From contig NZ_JAATJE010000002.1 in assembly GCF_011927695.1 (NCBI RefSeq), positions 172,001 to 236,000 on the forward strand: DNA of 64,000 nt. The letters are read 5' to 3'. The translations under genes and the position numbers were made by a program. The notes beneath the pieces were generated by a model that saw only the letters and a list, made by a program, of their open reading frames with translations, was not told where the DNA came from and did no database searches. The DNA is from Sphingomonas jejuensis (GTDB lineage Bacteria; Pseudomonadota; Alphaproteobacteria; Sphingomonadales; Sphingomonadaceae). This document shows positions 1-8,641 of this stretch, piece after piece. The stretch's first letter is position 1. Every line of letters begins with the position of its first letter.

Positions 1-216
1 CGCGCCGATGCCGGCGCCCACGATCCGCTCCGTCCGGTCGTTGCGGCCGCCCAGCAGGTCGCCGAGCAGATAGCCGCCGACCGCGCCGCCGGCGCCGCCG
101 ATCGCCGCGCGGCTGATTCGGCGCTCACCGGTCACGGGATCGGTGGTGCAGGCCGCGGTGGTGCCCGCCAGCGCCAGCAGCGCGGCGACGGTCATGGTGG
201 AGGGACGACGGATCAT
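1..216 (-). CDS. glycine-zipper envelope lipoprotein, N-terminal part (probable OmpA family)
   Basis: This is the first 72 codons of a gene that runs off the left edge of the window. The chosen ATG follows a GGGAGAG ribosome-binding site. The N-terminus is a lipoprotein-type signal ending TAAC, giving a lipidated Cys around residue 25, followed by TDPVTGE and then a Gly/Ala-rich stretch (IGGAGGAVGGYLLGDLLGG) of the glycine-zipper kind. Sphingomonad OmpA-family lipoproteins of the YiaD type start this way, with the peptidoglycan-binding OmpA domain further on; that domain would lie outside the window, so the family call is an inference. A second in-frame ATG lies seven codons downstream. Confidence 0.55.
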   Translation of the reverse strand, partial: MIRRPSTMTVAALLALAGTTAACTTDPVTGERRISRAAIGGAGGAVGGYLLGDLLGGRNDRTERIVGAGIGA

Positions 217-341
217 GGAACTCTCCCGTGCGGTTGATGATGTTGCGGGCAAGAACCGCCACCCGTGCACCCTTGTTCCGGATGCGATCCGACATCGCTG
301 TTGTGTCGGAGCCGAAATGCCTGCAAAGCCGCCGCCGCGCC

Positions 342-1658
342 ATGCAGCCGCTTCCCCCCTTTCCCTGGCTCGATCTTCTGATCATCGTCGCGCTGATCGG
401 CGTGAACGGGCTGTTCGCGATGTCGGAGCTGGCGCTGGTGTCGTCGCGGCGGCCGCGGCTCCAGGCGCTCGACAAGGCGGGCAGCCGCGGAGCCCGGGTC
501 GCGCTCACCCTGTCGGAGGATCCCGGCCGCTTCCTGTCGACCGTGCAGATCGGCATCACGCTGATCGGCATCCTGGCCGGCGCCTATTCGGGATCGAGCC
601 TGGGCGGCCCGGTCGCGGCGCGGCTCGAGCGGCTGGGCCTGCCTGCCGACACGGCCGAGGGTGCGGGCTTCGGCGTCGTCATCGCTGTCACCACCTACCT
701 GTCGCTGATCGTCGGCGAGCTCGTCCCCAAGCAGATCGCGCTCCGGTCGCCCGAGCGGATCGCGGCCGCCATGGCGATCCCCATGTCGTGGCTGGCCCGC
801 GTCGCCGGCCCGATCGTCTGGCTGCTCGATGCTTCCACCGGCCTCGTCTTTCGCCTGCTCGGCATCGGGCGGGAGAATGACAGCCAGGTCACGGCCGAGG
901 AGCTGCACCTGATCGTCGCGGAGGCCAGCAAGTCCGGCGTGATCGAGGAGCATGAGCGCGCGATCATCTCCGGCGTGGTCCGGTTGGCCGACCGACCCGT
1001 GCGCGAGGTGATGACGCCGCGCACGATCGTCGACTGGATCGACGTGGAAGCGACGCCGGAGGACATCCGCGCCGCGCTTGCGGGAACCGGCCACACGCGC
1101 CTGCCGGTGGCGGAAGGATCGGTCGACCGCATCGTCGGCGTGATCCAGGCGCGCGACATCGCCACCGCGCTGGTCGATGGTCGGCCGCTGGAGCCCCGCG
1201 CGCTGATGCGCCCGGTCACACACATCCCCGACCAGCTGGGCGCGATGGAAGCGCTGGAGACACTCCGGCGGGCAGAAGTGCCGATGGTGCTGATCCAGGA
1301 CGAGTACGGTCATTTCGAGGGGCTGGTGACGCCCACCGACCTGCTGATCGCCATTGCCGGCAGCTTCGCGTCAGACGTCGACGACGCGACCGACCCGGAC
1401 GTTGTCGAGCGGGAGGACGGCAGCCTGCTGGTGTCCGGATCGCTGTCGGCCGATGCGCTTGCCGAGCGGCTGGAACTGACGCTGCCGGACGACCGCGATT
1501 ACGCCACGGCAGCCGGCTTTGCGCTGTCCGTCCTGAAGCGGCTGCCGAAGACCGGCGACCATTTCACCGCGCAGGGCTGGCGGTTCGAGATCGTCGACAT
1601 GGACGGGCGCAAGATCGACAAGCTGCTCGCCGAACCGGTCGTCGACCCGGCGGTCTGA
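342..1658 (+). CDS. CNNM/CorC-family membrane protein (HlyC/CorC-type transporter)
   Basis: A 438-residue protein with the classic layout of the family. The N-terminal CNNM (DUF21) transmembrane domain covers roughly residues 1-190 and includes the family sequences FAMSELALVSSRR and GELVPKQIAL. Two CBS domains follow at about 200-330 (PVREVMTPRT, then HIPDQLGAMEALE), and a C-terminal CorC_HlyC domain at about 350-430. Such inner-membrane proteins are linked to Mg/Co ion export or cation homeostasis; the substrate cannot be told from sequence. The start is the ATG of MQPLPPFPWLD, just before the first hydrophobic segment, because the upstream in-frame extension is Arg-rich and not conserved-looking. 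The gene converges on cobT with six bases between the stops. Confidence 0.88.
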   Translation: MQPLPPFPWLDLLIIVALIGVNGLFAMSELALVSSRRPRLQALDKAGSRGARVALTLSEDPGRFLSTVQIGITLIGILAGAYSGSSLGGPVAARLERLGLPADTAEGAGFGVVIAVTTYLSLIVGELVPKQIALRSPERIAAAMAIPMSWLARVAGPIVWLLDASTGLVFRLLGIGRENDSQVTAEELHLIVAEASKSGVIEEHERAIISGVVRLADRPVREVMTPRTIVDWIDVEATPEDIRAALAGTGHTRLPVAEGSVDRIVGVIQARDIATALVDGRPLEPRALMRPVTHIPDQLGAMEALETLRRAEVPMVLIQDEYGHFEGLVTPTDLLIAIAGSFASDVDDATDPDVVEREDGSLLVSGSLSADALAERLELTLPDDRDYATAAGFALSVLKRLPKTGDHFTAQGWRFEIVDMDGRKIDKLLAEPVVDPAV

Positions 1659-1664
1659 GCGGGA

Positions 1665-3488
1665 TCAGGGCGTCTCGAACAGCTGGGCCAGCTGCTCGAT
1701 GATGGTGCCGCCCAGCTGTTCGGCATCCATGATCGTCACCGCCCGCGAATAATAGCGGTTCACGTCGTGGCCGATGCCGATCGCCACCAGCTCCACCGGC
1801 GACTTGCCTTCGATCCAGCCGATCACGCCGCGCAGGTGCCGCTCCAGATAGCTTCCGCTGTTCACCGACAGCGTCGAATCGTCGACGGGCGCGCCGTCGG
1901 AGATGACCATCAGCATCTTGCGCTCTTCCGGGCGCGCCAGCAGCCGGCCATGCGCCCACATCAACGCCTCGCCGTCGATGTTCTCCTTCAGGAGCCCTTC
2001 GCGCATCATCAGGCCCAGCGACTTGCGCGCGCGCCGCCACGGTTCGTCGGCGCGCTTGTAGACGATGTGGCGCAGGTCGTTGAGCCGGCCGGGCGCGGGT
2101 GGACGCCCTTCCGCCAACCAGGCCTCACGCGATTGCCCGCCCTTCCAGGCACGGGTGGTGAAGCCCAGGATCTCCGTCTTGATGCCGCACCGTTCCAGCG
2201 TGCGCGCCAGGATGTCGGCGGAAATGGCGGCGATGGAGATCGGCCGGCCGCGCATCGATCCGGAATTGTCGATCAGCAGCGTGACGACGGTGTCCCTGAA
2301 CTCGGTCTCCCGCTCCACCTTGTAGGACAGCGACTGGCCGGGGTTGACGACGACGCGCGCCAGCCGGGCGGCATCGAGCAATCCTTCTTCCTGGTCGAAG
2401 TCCCAGCTCCGTGACTGCTGCGCCATCAGCCGCCGCTGCAGCCGGTTGGCGAGCTTCGTGACGGCGCCCTGAAGATGCACGAGCTGCTGGTCCAGATAGG
2501 CGCGAAGCCGGCCCAGCTCCTCCTCGTCGCAGAGCTCTCGCGCTTCGATCACCTCGTCGAAGCGGGTGGTGAAGGCGCGGTAGTCGAGCCCCATCGGCGG
2601 CTCGCCAAGCGGCCGGTTGGGGCGGGAGGGCGCCTCCCCCTCCATCTCGCCGGGCGCGGGATCGCCGTCGCCGTCATCGAGCATGTCGGCCTCACCTTCG
2701 GCCTCGCCCTCGCCCTCCTGCGGATCGCCCTGCTCCACCCGCATCTCGGACGGATCGGGCGGGGCCGCGCCCTCGCCCTGCTGGTCGTCCTCGCCTTCGT
2801 CCTCGCCCGGCTGTTCCTGCTCGTCGCCGCCCTCGTCCTCCGGCTCCTCGCTGGCGGGCTGGCCCTCGACCAGCTCCAGATCCTCCAGGAGCTTGCGGGT
2901 GAGCTTCTGGAAAGCGGCCTGATCGTCCAGCACAGCGGGCAGCGCGTCGAGCCCGACGCCGGCCTTGTCCTCGATCCAGTCGCGCACCATCCCCAGCCCG
3001 CGTTCGGCATGGGCGGGGGGTTTCAGCCCCGTCAGCCGTTCGCGGACGACAAGGCCCACGGCGGTGGACAGCGGAACCTCGTCGGCGCCGCGCGCCCGGC
3101 CGATCGGGTCGCTGCGCAGCCGCTGGCCGAGGCTGTGGCTGAGATTGGCGGCGACGCCCGCCATGCCGCGGCTGCCGATCGCCTCCACCCGCGCGCCTTC
3201 CGCCGCGTCGAACACGGCGCGCGCGACCGCGTCCGCAGGGGCGCCGCGCGCGTGGAGAGCCGCGTCGTGGTGGCGCATGCGGATGGCAAATCCGTCCGCC
3301 TGCCCGCGCGCCTCGGCCACCGCCTCGGGCGGCAGCGCGCGCGCCGGCGTCGTGACCTTGATCGACCGGCCGCGGGCGGAGGACGCCTCCGTGGTGAAAC
3401 CCAGCTCGACATCCGGATCATCGGCCAGCGCGCGCGCGGCGCCCGCCAGCGCCGCGCGGAATTCGTCCAAGGCCGACCGATCCGCCAT
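1665..3488 (-). CDS. cobT: cobaltochelatase subunit CobT
   Basis: A 607-residue subunit of the ATP-dependent aerobic cobaltochelatase (CobNST), which inserts cobalt into hydrogenobyrinate diamide during B12 synthesis. The N-terminal CobT domain is followed by a very acidic linker (about residues 215-300, rich in E, D, G and P) and a C-terminal von Willebrand A domain with a MIDAS motif DNSGSM near residue 408. The start [10 protein letters not shown] was chosen because its ATG overlaps the cobS stop as TGATG, indicating translational coupling. CobT acts with the AAA+ partner CobS encoded just upstream; the large subunit CobN is not in the window. The family is built like magnesium chelatase subunit D. 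Confidence 0.93.
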   Translation of the reverse strand: MADRSALDEFRAALAGAARALADDPDVELGFTTEASSARGRSIKVTTPARALPPEAVAEARGQADGFAIRMRHHDAALHARGAPADAVARAVFDAAEGARVEAIGSRGMAGVAANLSHSLGQRLRSDPIGRARGADEVPLSTAVGLVVRERLTGLKPPAHAERGLGMVRDWIEDKAGVGLDALPAVLDDQAAFQKLTRKLLEDLELVEGQPASEEPEDEGGDEQEQPGEDEGEDDQQGEGAAPPDPSEMRVEQGDPQEGEGEAEGEADMLDDGDGDPAPGEMEGEAPSRPNRPLGEPPMGLDYRAFTTRFDEVIEARELCDEEELGRLRAYLDQQLVHLQGAVTKLANRLQRRLMAQQSRSWDFDQEEGLLDAARLARVVVNPGQSLSYKVERETEFRDTVVTLLIDNSGSMRGRPISIAAISADILARTLERCGIKTEILGFTTRAWKGGQSREAWLAEGRPPAPGRLNDLRHIVYKRADEPWRRARKSLGLMMREGLLKENIDGEALMWAHGRLLARPEERKMLMVISDGAPVDDSTLSVNSGSYLERHLRGVIGWIEGKSPVELVAIGIGHDVNRYYSRAVTIMDAEQLGGTIIEQLAQLFETP

Positions 3489-4492
3489 CAGGCCTGCTTC
3501 GCCACGCCCTCCGGCAGGTCCTTGCCGAACACGCGCTGGTAATATTCGGCCACCGTGCCGCGCTCCGCCTCGTCGCACTTGTTGAGGAAGCTCAGCCGGA
3601 AGGCGAAGCCGACATCCTTGAAGATGAGCGCGTTCTGCGCCCAGGCGATCACCGTGCGCGGGCTCATCACGGTGGAGATATCGCCGTTCATGAAGCCGCG
3701 CCGCGTCAGCTCGGCGACCTTCACCATCCGGTCCACCGTCTCCTTGCCGTCGGGCTTGTCATATTCGCCCGACTTGGCGAGCACGATGCGCGCTTCGGTC
3801 GCGGCCGGCAGATAGTTGAGCGTGACCACGATGTTCCATCGGTCCATCTGGCCCTGATTGATCTGCTGCGTGCCATGGTAGAGCCCGGTGGTGTCGCCCA
3901 GGCCGACCGTGTTGGCGGTGGCGAACAGCCGGAACCAGGGATTGGCGCGGATCACGCGGTTCTGGTCGAGCAGCGTCAGCTTGCCCTCCGCCTCCAGCAC
4001 GCGCTGGATCACGAACATGACGTCTGGCCGGCCCGCATCATATTCATCGAACACCAGCGCGGTCGGCGTCTGCAGCGCCCAGGGCAGCAGGCCTTCGCGG
4101 AACTCCGTCACCTGCGCGCCGTCGCGCAGCACGATGGCGTCGCGGCCGATCAGGTCGATGCGGCTGATGTGCGCGTCCAGGTTGATGCGGATGCACGGCC
4201 ATTTCAGCCGGGCGGCGACCTGTTCGATGTGGGTCGACTTGCCGGTGCCATGATAGCCCTGCACCATGACGCGGCGGTTGTTGGAGAAGCCCGCCAGAAC
4301 CGCCAGCGTCGTGTCCGGATCGAACACATAGGCGGGATCGAGGTCGGGCACCCGCTCGTCCGCCTCCGAAAAGGCGGGCACGGTCATGTCCGTGTCGATG
4401 CCGAACAGATCGCGCACCGATGCGGTGCGGTCGGGCGCCGCCATCAGCACCGTGTCACGACTGTCGGGTTGGGCGTTCGGAAGATCGATCAT
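3488..4492 (-). CDS. cobS: cobaltochelatase AAA+ subunit CobS
   Basis: A 334-residue AAA+ ATPase, the motor subunit of aerobic cobaltochelatase. The Walker A motif GYHGTGKST lies at residues 79-87 and the Walker B motif ALVFDEYD at about 145-152; the N-terminal [10 protein letters not shown] is typical of CobS. It forms hexameric rings with CobT. A second in-frame Met at residue 17 has no ribosome-binding site, while the upstream ATG is preceded by AAAGG, so the longer form is used. It is the first gene of a two-gene operon with cobT. No cobalamin riboswitch is visible in the short upstream region. Confidence 0.94.
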   Translation of the reverse strand: MIDLPNAQPDSRDTVLMAAPDRTASVRDLFGIDTDMTVPAFSEADERVPDLDPAYVFDPDTTLAVLAGFSNNRRVMVQGYHGTGKSTHIEQVAARLKWPCIRINLDAHISRIDLIGRDAIVLRDGAQVTEFREGLLPWALQTPTALVFDEYDAGRPDVMFVIQRVLEAEGKLTLLDQNRVIRANPWFRLFATANTVGLGDTTGLYHGTQQINQGQMDRWNIVVTLNYLPAATEARIVLAKSGEYDKPDGKETVDRMVKVAELTRRGFMNGDISTVMSPRTVIAWAQNALIFKDVGFAFRLSFLNKCDEAERGTVAEYYQRVFGKDLPEGVAKQA

Positions 4493-4562
4493 GGGAGCAA
4501 TGGGCCTTTCGCCGCTGCCTTAGGGCATGCCGAACGCTTTTCTCAACCATCCGGACGCAGGA

Positions 4563-5258
4563 TCAGTCGATCTTCTCCGGCAGGCGGAACAGGTCAACGA
4601 AGCGGCGCGCCCGGTCCATGTCGCCGGCCACCGCCATGCCGCCGCCGGTCCCGTCCGCGTCCAAGGGCAGCTTGCCGTAGATCGACACCCGCATGGCCAT
4701 CGTCGTGCCGGTCAAGACGACGTCGGTCGCCGCCCCCTCCTCCCGCCGGATGACGAGCGAGCCGGCGTCCGTGCGGAGCACAAAGGCGTCGTCGGGGAAG
4801 CGAAAGGCGATGGACGTTGGGGGCATGTCGGCGAGCTTGGCCGGGTCGACGAGCGTTTCCAGCGACATCATCGCGGACGCCGGCGACATGAACAGGAGCG
4901 GATCGTGCCGGCGGGACTGCGCCGCCCAGCGGCCGAGATCCCGCATCAGGGGCGCCGCCTGGAGCCCCCACGGCGTCAGCGCATAGACCTGCACATTTGC
5001 CGGTGACGGCAGCATGCGACGCACGATGATGCCGGTTTCGGCGAGCTTTTCGAGCCGTTGCGTGAGCACGTTGGCGCTGATCCCCGGCAGGTTGGCCCGG
5101 ATCTCGCCGAAGCGGCGGGGCCCGTAGACCAGTTCCCGCATGACCAGAAGCGACCAGCGCTCGCCGATGAAGTCGAGCGCCAGCGCCGTGCCGCAGGCAT
5201 CGTCATAGCCCTGCCGGACGCGCGACCTCGATAACTCAGTTACATTTTCTAACTTCAT
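4563..5258 (-). CDS. HxlR-family winged-helix transcriptional regulator with C-terminal SCP2-like region
   Basis: A 231-residue protein. Residues 10-115 form an HxlR-type winged helix (GERWSLLVMRELVYGPRRF, then LPGISANVLTQRLEKL), the fold used by redox- or aldehyde-responsive repressors. Unlike the usual 110-150 residue HxlR proteins it carries about 100 extra residues (SIAFRFPDDAFVLRTD... MRVSIYGKLP) that resemble a small SCP2-type ligand-binding domain; that part is an inference. The start is the ATG of MKLENVTELS, which sits in an AT-rich region full of GTTA/TAAC repeats. It is transcribed divergently from the VOC/GST gene cassette and is the obvious candidate regulator of that cassette. 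Confidence 0.82.
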   Translation of the reverse strand: MKLENVTELSRSRVRQGYDDACGTALALDFIGERWSLLVMRELVYGPRRFGEIRANLPGISANVLTQRLEKLAETGIIVRRMLPSPANVQVYALTPWGLQAAPLMRDLGRWAAQSRRHDPLLFMSPASAMMSLETLVDPAKLADMPPTSIAFRFPDDAFVLRTDAGSLVIRREEGAATDVVLTGTTMAMRVSIYGKLPLDADGTGGGMAVAGDMDRARRFVDLFRLPEKID

Positions 5259-5328
5259 GGTTGTTTTAACTAACCACATGAGGCACCAATCGCAAGCGCC
5301 GAGTCGCAGCAAGATGAGGGAGGAACAG
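5231..5328. promoter_or_regulatory. divergent control region with GTTA/TAAC repeats
   Basis: The region between and overlapping the starts of the HxlR regulator and the first VOC gene is strikingly AT-rich for this genome. It contains alternating TAAC and GTTA tetramers at 5232-5235, 5239-5242, 5250-5253, 5267-5270 and 5271-5274, giving short inverted repeats such as TAAC-tca-GTTA and GTTA-N7-TAAC. Part of the array covers the regulator's own first codons. This layout fits an autoregulated divergent promoter with HxlR operators. The exact promoters were not identified. Confidence 0.45.
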
Positions 5329-5772
5329 ATGCCGAAGATGATTTTCGTGAACCTGCCGGTCACGGACGTGGCGCGAAGCACGGCCTTCTACGAGGCGATC
5401 GGTTTCCGGAGGAACGCCGCCTTTTCCAACGACCAGGCGTCCGCGATGGCGTGGTCGGAGACGATCAGCGTCATGCTGCTCGATCACGGCTTCTATTCGA
5501 CCTTCACCGACAAGCGGATCATCGACGCCAAGACCACCAGCGGCGTGCTGCTCTGCCTGTCGTTCGACGACAAGGCCGGGGTGGACCGGATCCACGATCT
5601 GGCGCGCGGCGCCGGCGGCAGGGAGACGCGCGCGATCGAGGACCAGGGCTTCATGTACGGCGGGGCGTTCGAGGATCCGGACGGGCATGTCTGGGAGACG
5701 GTCTGGATGGATGCGGCCGCGATGACGCCGCCCGCCGATGCCGCCGCCGCCGAGCCGGCAGCGGCTGCCTGA
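5329..5772 (+). CDS. VOC-family (glyoxalase/dioxygenase-fold) protein
   Basis: A 147-residue single VOC-superfamily module: MIFVNLPVTDVARSTAFYEAIGF at the N-terminus, then a second beta-alpha-beta half ending DPDGHVWETVWMD. The C-terminus is an Ala/Pro-rich tail. These proteins bind a metal or small ligand in the cleft of paired modules; some are glyoxalases, others bind or modify antibiotics or thiols. The start MPKMIFVN was chosen because GGGAGGAACAG lies directly upstream, although the frame stays open to 5257. It is the first gene of the cassette facing the HxlR regulator. The substrate cannot be predicted. Confidence 0.82.
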   Translation: MPKMIFVNLPVTDVARSTAFYEAIGFRRNAAFSNDQASAMAWSETISVMLLDHGFYSTFTDKRIIDAKTTSGVLLCLSFDDKAGVDRIHDLARGAGGRETRAIEDQGFMYGGAFEDPDGHVWETVWMDAAAMTPPADAAAAEPAAAA

Positions 5773-5778
5773 AGGCGG

Positions 5779-5883
5779 ATGGCGATGCGCCGGCACCGCG
5801 ACGCCTTTGCCGTGGCCGCCGCCGCGTTCGCCGTGACCGCGCTGGCGATGGTCGCCTGGCCGGCGCTTCCCCTTGTTCCATGA
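5779..5883 (+). CDS. 34-residue hydrophobic small protein
   Basis: A short open frame between the VOC gene and the GST gene. The ATG follows a GAAGG ribosome-binding site that begins in the upstream stop codon. The peptide starts MAMRRHRDA and continues with an uninterrupted Ala/Val/Leu/Phe-rich segment of about 20 residues ending in PALPLVP, so it would be a single-pass membrane peptide with a positively charged N-terminus inside. Its TGA overlaps an ATG in the GST frame (ATGA). Whether it is made is unknown; the ribosome-binding site, spacing and amphipathy argue for it. Confidence 0.4.
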   Translation: MAMRRHRDAFAVAAAAFAVTALAMVAWPALPLVP

Positions 5884-5900
5884 TCGAAAGGTCCAGTTTC

Positions 5901-6608
5901 GTGAGCACGCCCGTCATCACCGCCTTCGACTGGGTTCCCGACTTCGCCAAGGGCCAGGTGCGCGACCTGCGCGTGCGCTGGGCGCTGGAGGAGGTCGGGC
6001 AGCCTTATGAGGTCCGCTATCTGCGCCAGGGCCAGCAGAAGAAGGATGCCCACCGCGCCTGCCAGCCCTTTGGCCAGGTTCCGACCTATGAGGAGGGCGA
6101 CCTGGTGCTCTTCGAGTCGGGCGCGATCGTGCATCACATCGCAACGGTGCACCCCGGGCTGCTGCCGGCGGATCCGGCGGCGCGGGCGCGGGCGGTGGAA
6201 TGGATGTTCGCGGCGCTCAACACGGTGGAGCCGCCCATCGCCGACCATGCGCTGGTGACGATCTTCGAGGTGGCGGAGGGCTGGTCCCGGCCGCGGCTGG
6301 CATCCGTTCTCGCGCGGATCGACGGACGCTTGGGCGAGCTGTCGCGGCGGCTGGGGGACCGGCCGTGGCTGGACGGTGACGATTTCACCGCCGGCGACCT
6401 GATGATGGTCAGCGTGCTGCGCATCGTCGCGGACGACGGGCTGCTCGATCCGCATCCAAACCTCGTCGACTATGTTGCGCGCGGCACCGCGCGTCCTGCG
6501 TTCGGACGGGCGCTTGCCGCGCAGATGGCGGGCTTCACCGGATCGCCCCCGCCCGGCTTTGACGCCTGGATGGCGGAGATCGCCCGCAAGCAGGCGGAGC
6601 TCGCCTGA
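5901..6608 (+). CDS. glutathione S-transferase family protein
   Basis: About 235 residues with a thioredoxin-fold N-terminal domain (VRDLRVRWALEEVGQPYEVRYL, then FGQVPTYEEGDLVLFESGAIVHHIA, the glutathione-binding cis-Pro and Glu-Ser pair) and an all-helical C-terminal domain (WLDGDDFTAGDLMMVSVLR). It probably conjugates glutathione to electrophiles or binds it in the cytoplasm. The GTG start at 5901 was chosen because GAAAGG precedes it at good spacing; an in-frame ATG at 5880 overlaps the small upstream ORF's stop and is the alternative. It is the third gene of the HxlR-linked cassette. Confidence 0.85.
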   Translation: MSTPVITAFDWVPDFAKGQVRDLRVRWALEEVGQPYEVRYLRQGQQKKDAHRACQPFGQVPTYEEGDLVLFESGAIVHHIATVHPGLLPADPAARARAVEWMFAALNTVEPPIADHALVTIFEVAEGWSRPRLASVLARIDGRLGELSRRLGDRPWLDGDDFTAGDLMMVSVLRIVADDGLLDPHPNLVDYVARGTARPAFGRALAAQMAGFTGSPPPGFDAWMAEIARKQAELA

Positions 6609-6640
6609 AACCCGGCCCCATACCCTGAAGGAGAGAGACG

Positions 6641-7354
6641 ATGACCTATGTCGAAGGCTTTCTGACCCCCGTGCCGACCGCCAAGAAGGACGCCTACGTC
6701 GCGCATGCCAACGAGGCCGTGCCGCTGTTCAAGGAGTTCGGGGCGACCCGCATGGTGGAGGCGTGGGGCGAGGACGTCGCGCGCGGCAAGCTCAACGACC
6801 TCTGGATGGCCGTCAACGCGGCGGAGGACGAGACGGTCGTTTTTTCCTGGATCGAATATCCCGACAAGGCGACGCGGGACGCGGCCGTCCAGCGCATCAT
6901 GACCGATCCGCGGATGGAGGAGGTCGGCAAGTCGATGCCGTTCGACGGCAAGCGCATGATGTGGGGCGGCTTCGACAGCGTCAGCGACGCAGGACGGGGG
7001 ACCGGAACCGGCTATGTGGACGGCGTGGTGGTGCCGATCGCCGGGAACGCGCGCGACGCCTATGCCAGTTTCTCGCGCGCGGTCGCCGACCCGTTCATCG
7101 AGCATGGCGCGCTGCGGGTGATGGATGCGGTGGCCGACGACGTCAGCCGGGGCGAGCATACCGACTTCTTCCGCGCCGTCCTGGCCGAAGGCGAGGAGGT
7201 GCCGGCCTTCGGCTGGGTCGAATGGCCCGACAAGGCGACGCGCGACGCCGGCTGGGAGAAGGTGATGGCCGACGAGCGGATGAACGGACAGGACGCGCCG
7301 TTCGACGGGAAGCGCATGATCTTCGGCGGCTTCACGCCGATCGTCGACGCCTGA
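6641..7354 (+). CDS. tandem DUF1428-domain protein
   Basis: A 237-residue protein built from two copies of the YbaA/DUF1428 module, residues about 1-118 and 121-237. The copies share landmarks: YV-GFLTPVP versus YVDGVVVPIA, WIEYPDKATRDA versus WVEWPDKATRDA, and FDGKRMMWGGF versus FDGKRMIFGGF. Normal family members are single modules of about 118 residues that form dimeric alpha-beta barrels, so this gene is an internal duplication that could fold as a pseudo-dimer. The function is unknown. It has a strong ribosome-binding site in the leader AAGGAGAGAGACG, and the next gene carries a near-identical leader. Confidence 0.85.
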   Translation: MTYVEGFLTPVPTAKKDAYVAHANEAVPLFKEFGATRMVEAWGEDVARGKLNDLWMAVNAAEDETVVFSWIEYPDKATRDAAVQRIMTDPRMEEVGKSMPFDGKRMMWGGFDSVSDAGRGTGTGYVDGVVVPIAGNARDAYASFSRAVADPFIEHGALRVMDAVADDVSRGEHTDFFRAVLAEGEEVPAFGWVEWPDKATRDAGWEKVMADERMNGQDAPFDGKRMIFGGFTPIVDA

Positions 7355-7365
7355 GGAGAGAGACG

Positions 7366-8157
7366 ATGGCAAACCCGCATGGCGAGCACATCTGGTATGA
7401 ACTGCTGACCACCGATGCAGACGCGGCGCAGGCCTTCTACGCCGACGTGATCGGCTGGTCGGTGGCCGGATCCGGGATGCCCGGCATCGATTACCGCATT
7501 CTCACCGCCCCTGACGGTGTGGCCGTCGGCGGGCTGATGCAGCGCACGGCCGAGATGCCGGGCGCCGCCGTCTGGCTGGGCTATGTCGGCGTCGATGACG
7601 TGGACGCGGCCGTCGCCAAGGTCGAGGCAGCCGGCGGCAGCGTCCACATGCCTGCGATGACGATGGACGGGGTCGGCCGCATGGCGATGGTGGCCGATCC
7701 GGACGGCCTGCCGTTCTACGTCATGCACGGCGACAGCGACGAGGACAGCCGCGCCTTCCTGCCTGCGCAGGAGCACGACGGCCCCTCCACCGTCGGCCAT
7801 GCCGTTTGGAACGAGCTGAGCGCGCCCGACCCGGACGCCGCGCTCGGCTTCTACGGCGCGCAGTTCGGCTGGACCCAGGCCGGCGGGATGCCGATGGGCG
7901 AGCTTGGCGAGTACCGCTTCCTGGCGGGCCCGCGGAGCACGCACGGTGCGCTGTGGGGCACCCCGCCGGACGGGCGACCCGGCTGGACCTATTATTTCCA
8001 TGTCGAGGACATCGACGCGGCGGTGGAGCGTGCCCGGAACGGCGGCGGCGCGGTGCTGCACGGCCCGGCCGAGATCCCGGGCGGCAGCTATTCTGCGATC
8101 CTGACCGATCCGCAGGGCGCGCAGGTCGGGCTCGTCGGCCGTCGCGGAGGAGCCTGA
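7366..8157 (+). CDS. two-module VOC-family protein
   Basis: A 263-residue protein with two glyoxalase-fold modules: residues about 8-125 (HIWYELLTTDADAAQAFYADVIGW) and about 140-260 (AVWNELSAPDPDAALGFYGAQFGW). Each ends in a DPDG or DPQG turn. Such double-module VOC proteins form the paired cleft within one chain. Related proteins are annotated as lactoylglutathione lyase-like or antibiotic-biosynthesis hydroxylase-like, but the reaction is not known. The ATG is preceded by GAGGAGAGAGACG, the same 14 nt leader-plus-ATG as the gene before it. It sits in the middle of the cassette. Confidence 0.85.
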   Translation: MANPHGEHIWYELLTTDADAAQAFYADVIGWSVAGSGMPGIDYRILTAPDGVAVGGLMQRTAEMPGAAVWLGYVGVDDVDAAVAKVEAAGGSVHMPAMTMDGVGRMAMVADPDGLPFYVMHGDSDEDSRAFLPAQEHDGPSTVGHAVWNELSAPDPDAALGFYGAQFGWTQAGGMPMGELGEYRFLAGPRSTHGALWGTPPDGRPGWTYYFHVEDIDAAVERARNGGGAVLHGPAEIPGGSYSAILTDPQGAQVGLVGRRGGA

Positions 8158-8158
8158 C

Positions 8159-8641
8159 TTGGAAAAGCTCAACACCGTCCTGTGGTTCGACAAGGGCCAG
8201 GCGAGAGAGGCGGCGGAGTTCTACGCCGCCACTTTTCCCGACAGCCATGTCAACAGCGGCGTCGCCGCGCCCGGCGACTATCCATCCGGTCAGGCGGGCG
8301 ACGAGATCCTGGTCGAGTTCACCGTGCTCGGCCGGCCCTTCCAAGGGCTGAACGGCGGTCCCACCTTCCGCCCCAACGAGGCCGTTAGCTTCATGGTGGT
8401 GACGGAAGACCAGGCGGAAACAGACCGGTACTGGGACGCCATCGTCTCGGCCGGCGGGCAGGCGAGCGACTGCGGCTGGTGCAAGGACCGCTGGGGCTTC
8501 TCCTGGCAGATCACGCCCCGCATCCTGATGGAGGCGCTTGCCGCCGGGGGCGCGAAGGCGGAGCGCGCCTTTGCCGCGATGTCGACAATGCAGAAGCTGG
8601 ACGTCGCGGCGATCGAGGCCGCACGGCGGGGCGACGGCTGA
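8159..8641 (+). CDS. PhnB-like VOC-family protein
   Basis: A 160-residue protein of the PhnB / 3-demethylubiquinone-methyltransferase-like VOC subgroup: LNTVLWFDKGQAREAAEFYAA, then LNGGPTFRPNEAVSFMV, and the diagnostic DCGWCKDRWGFSWQITP. The start is a TTG placed behind GGAGGAGCC with only one base between the previous stop and the start, and no in-frame ATG fits. Its own stop overlaps the next start as TGATG. The substrate is unknown; the subgroup name reflects distant homology only. Confidence 0.83.
   Translation: MEKLNTVLWFDKGQAREAAEFYAATFPDSHVNSGVAAPGDYPSGQAGDEILVEFTVLGRPFQGLNGGPTFRPNEAVSFMVVTEDQAETDRYWDAIVSAGGQASDCGWCKDRWGFSWQITPRILMEALAAGGAKAERAFAAMSTMQKLDVAAIEAARRGDG

Noticed and set aside
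2617-2922. Ser/Pro-rich frame within cobT
   Set aside because: It is the opposite-strand reading of the acidic CobT linker.
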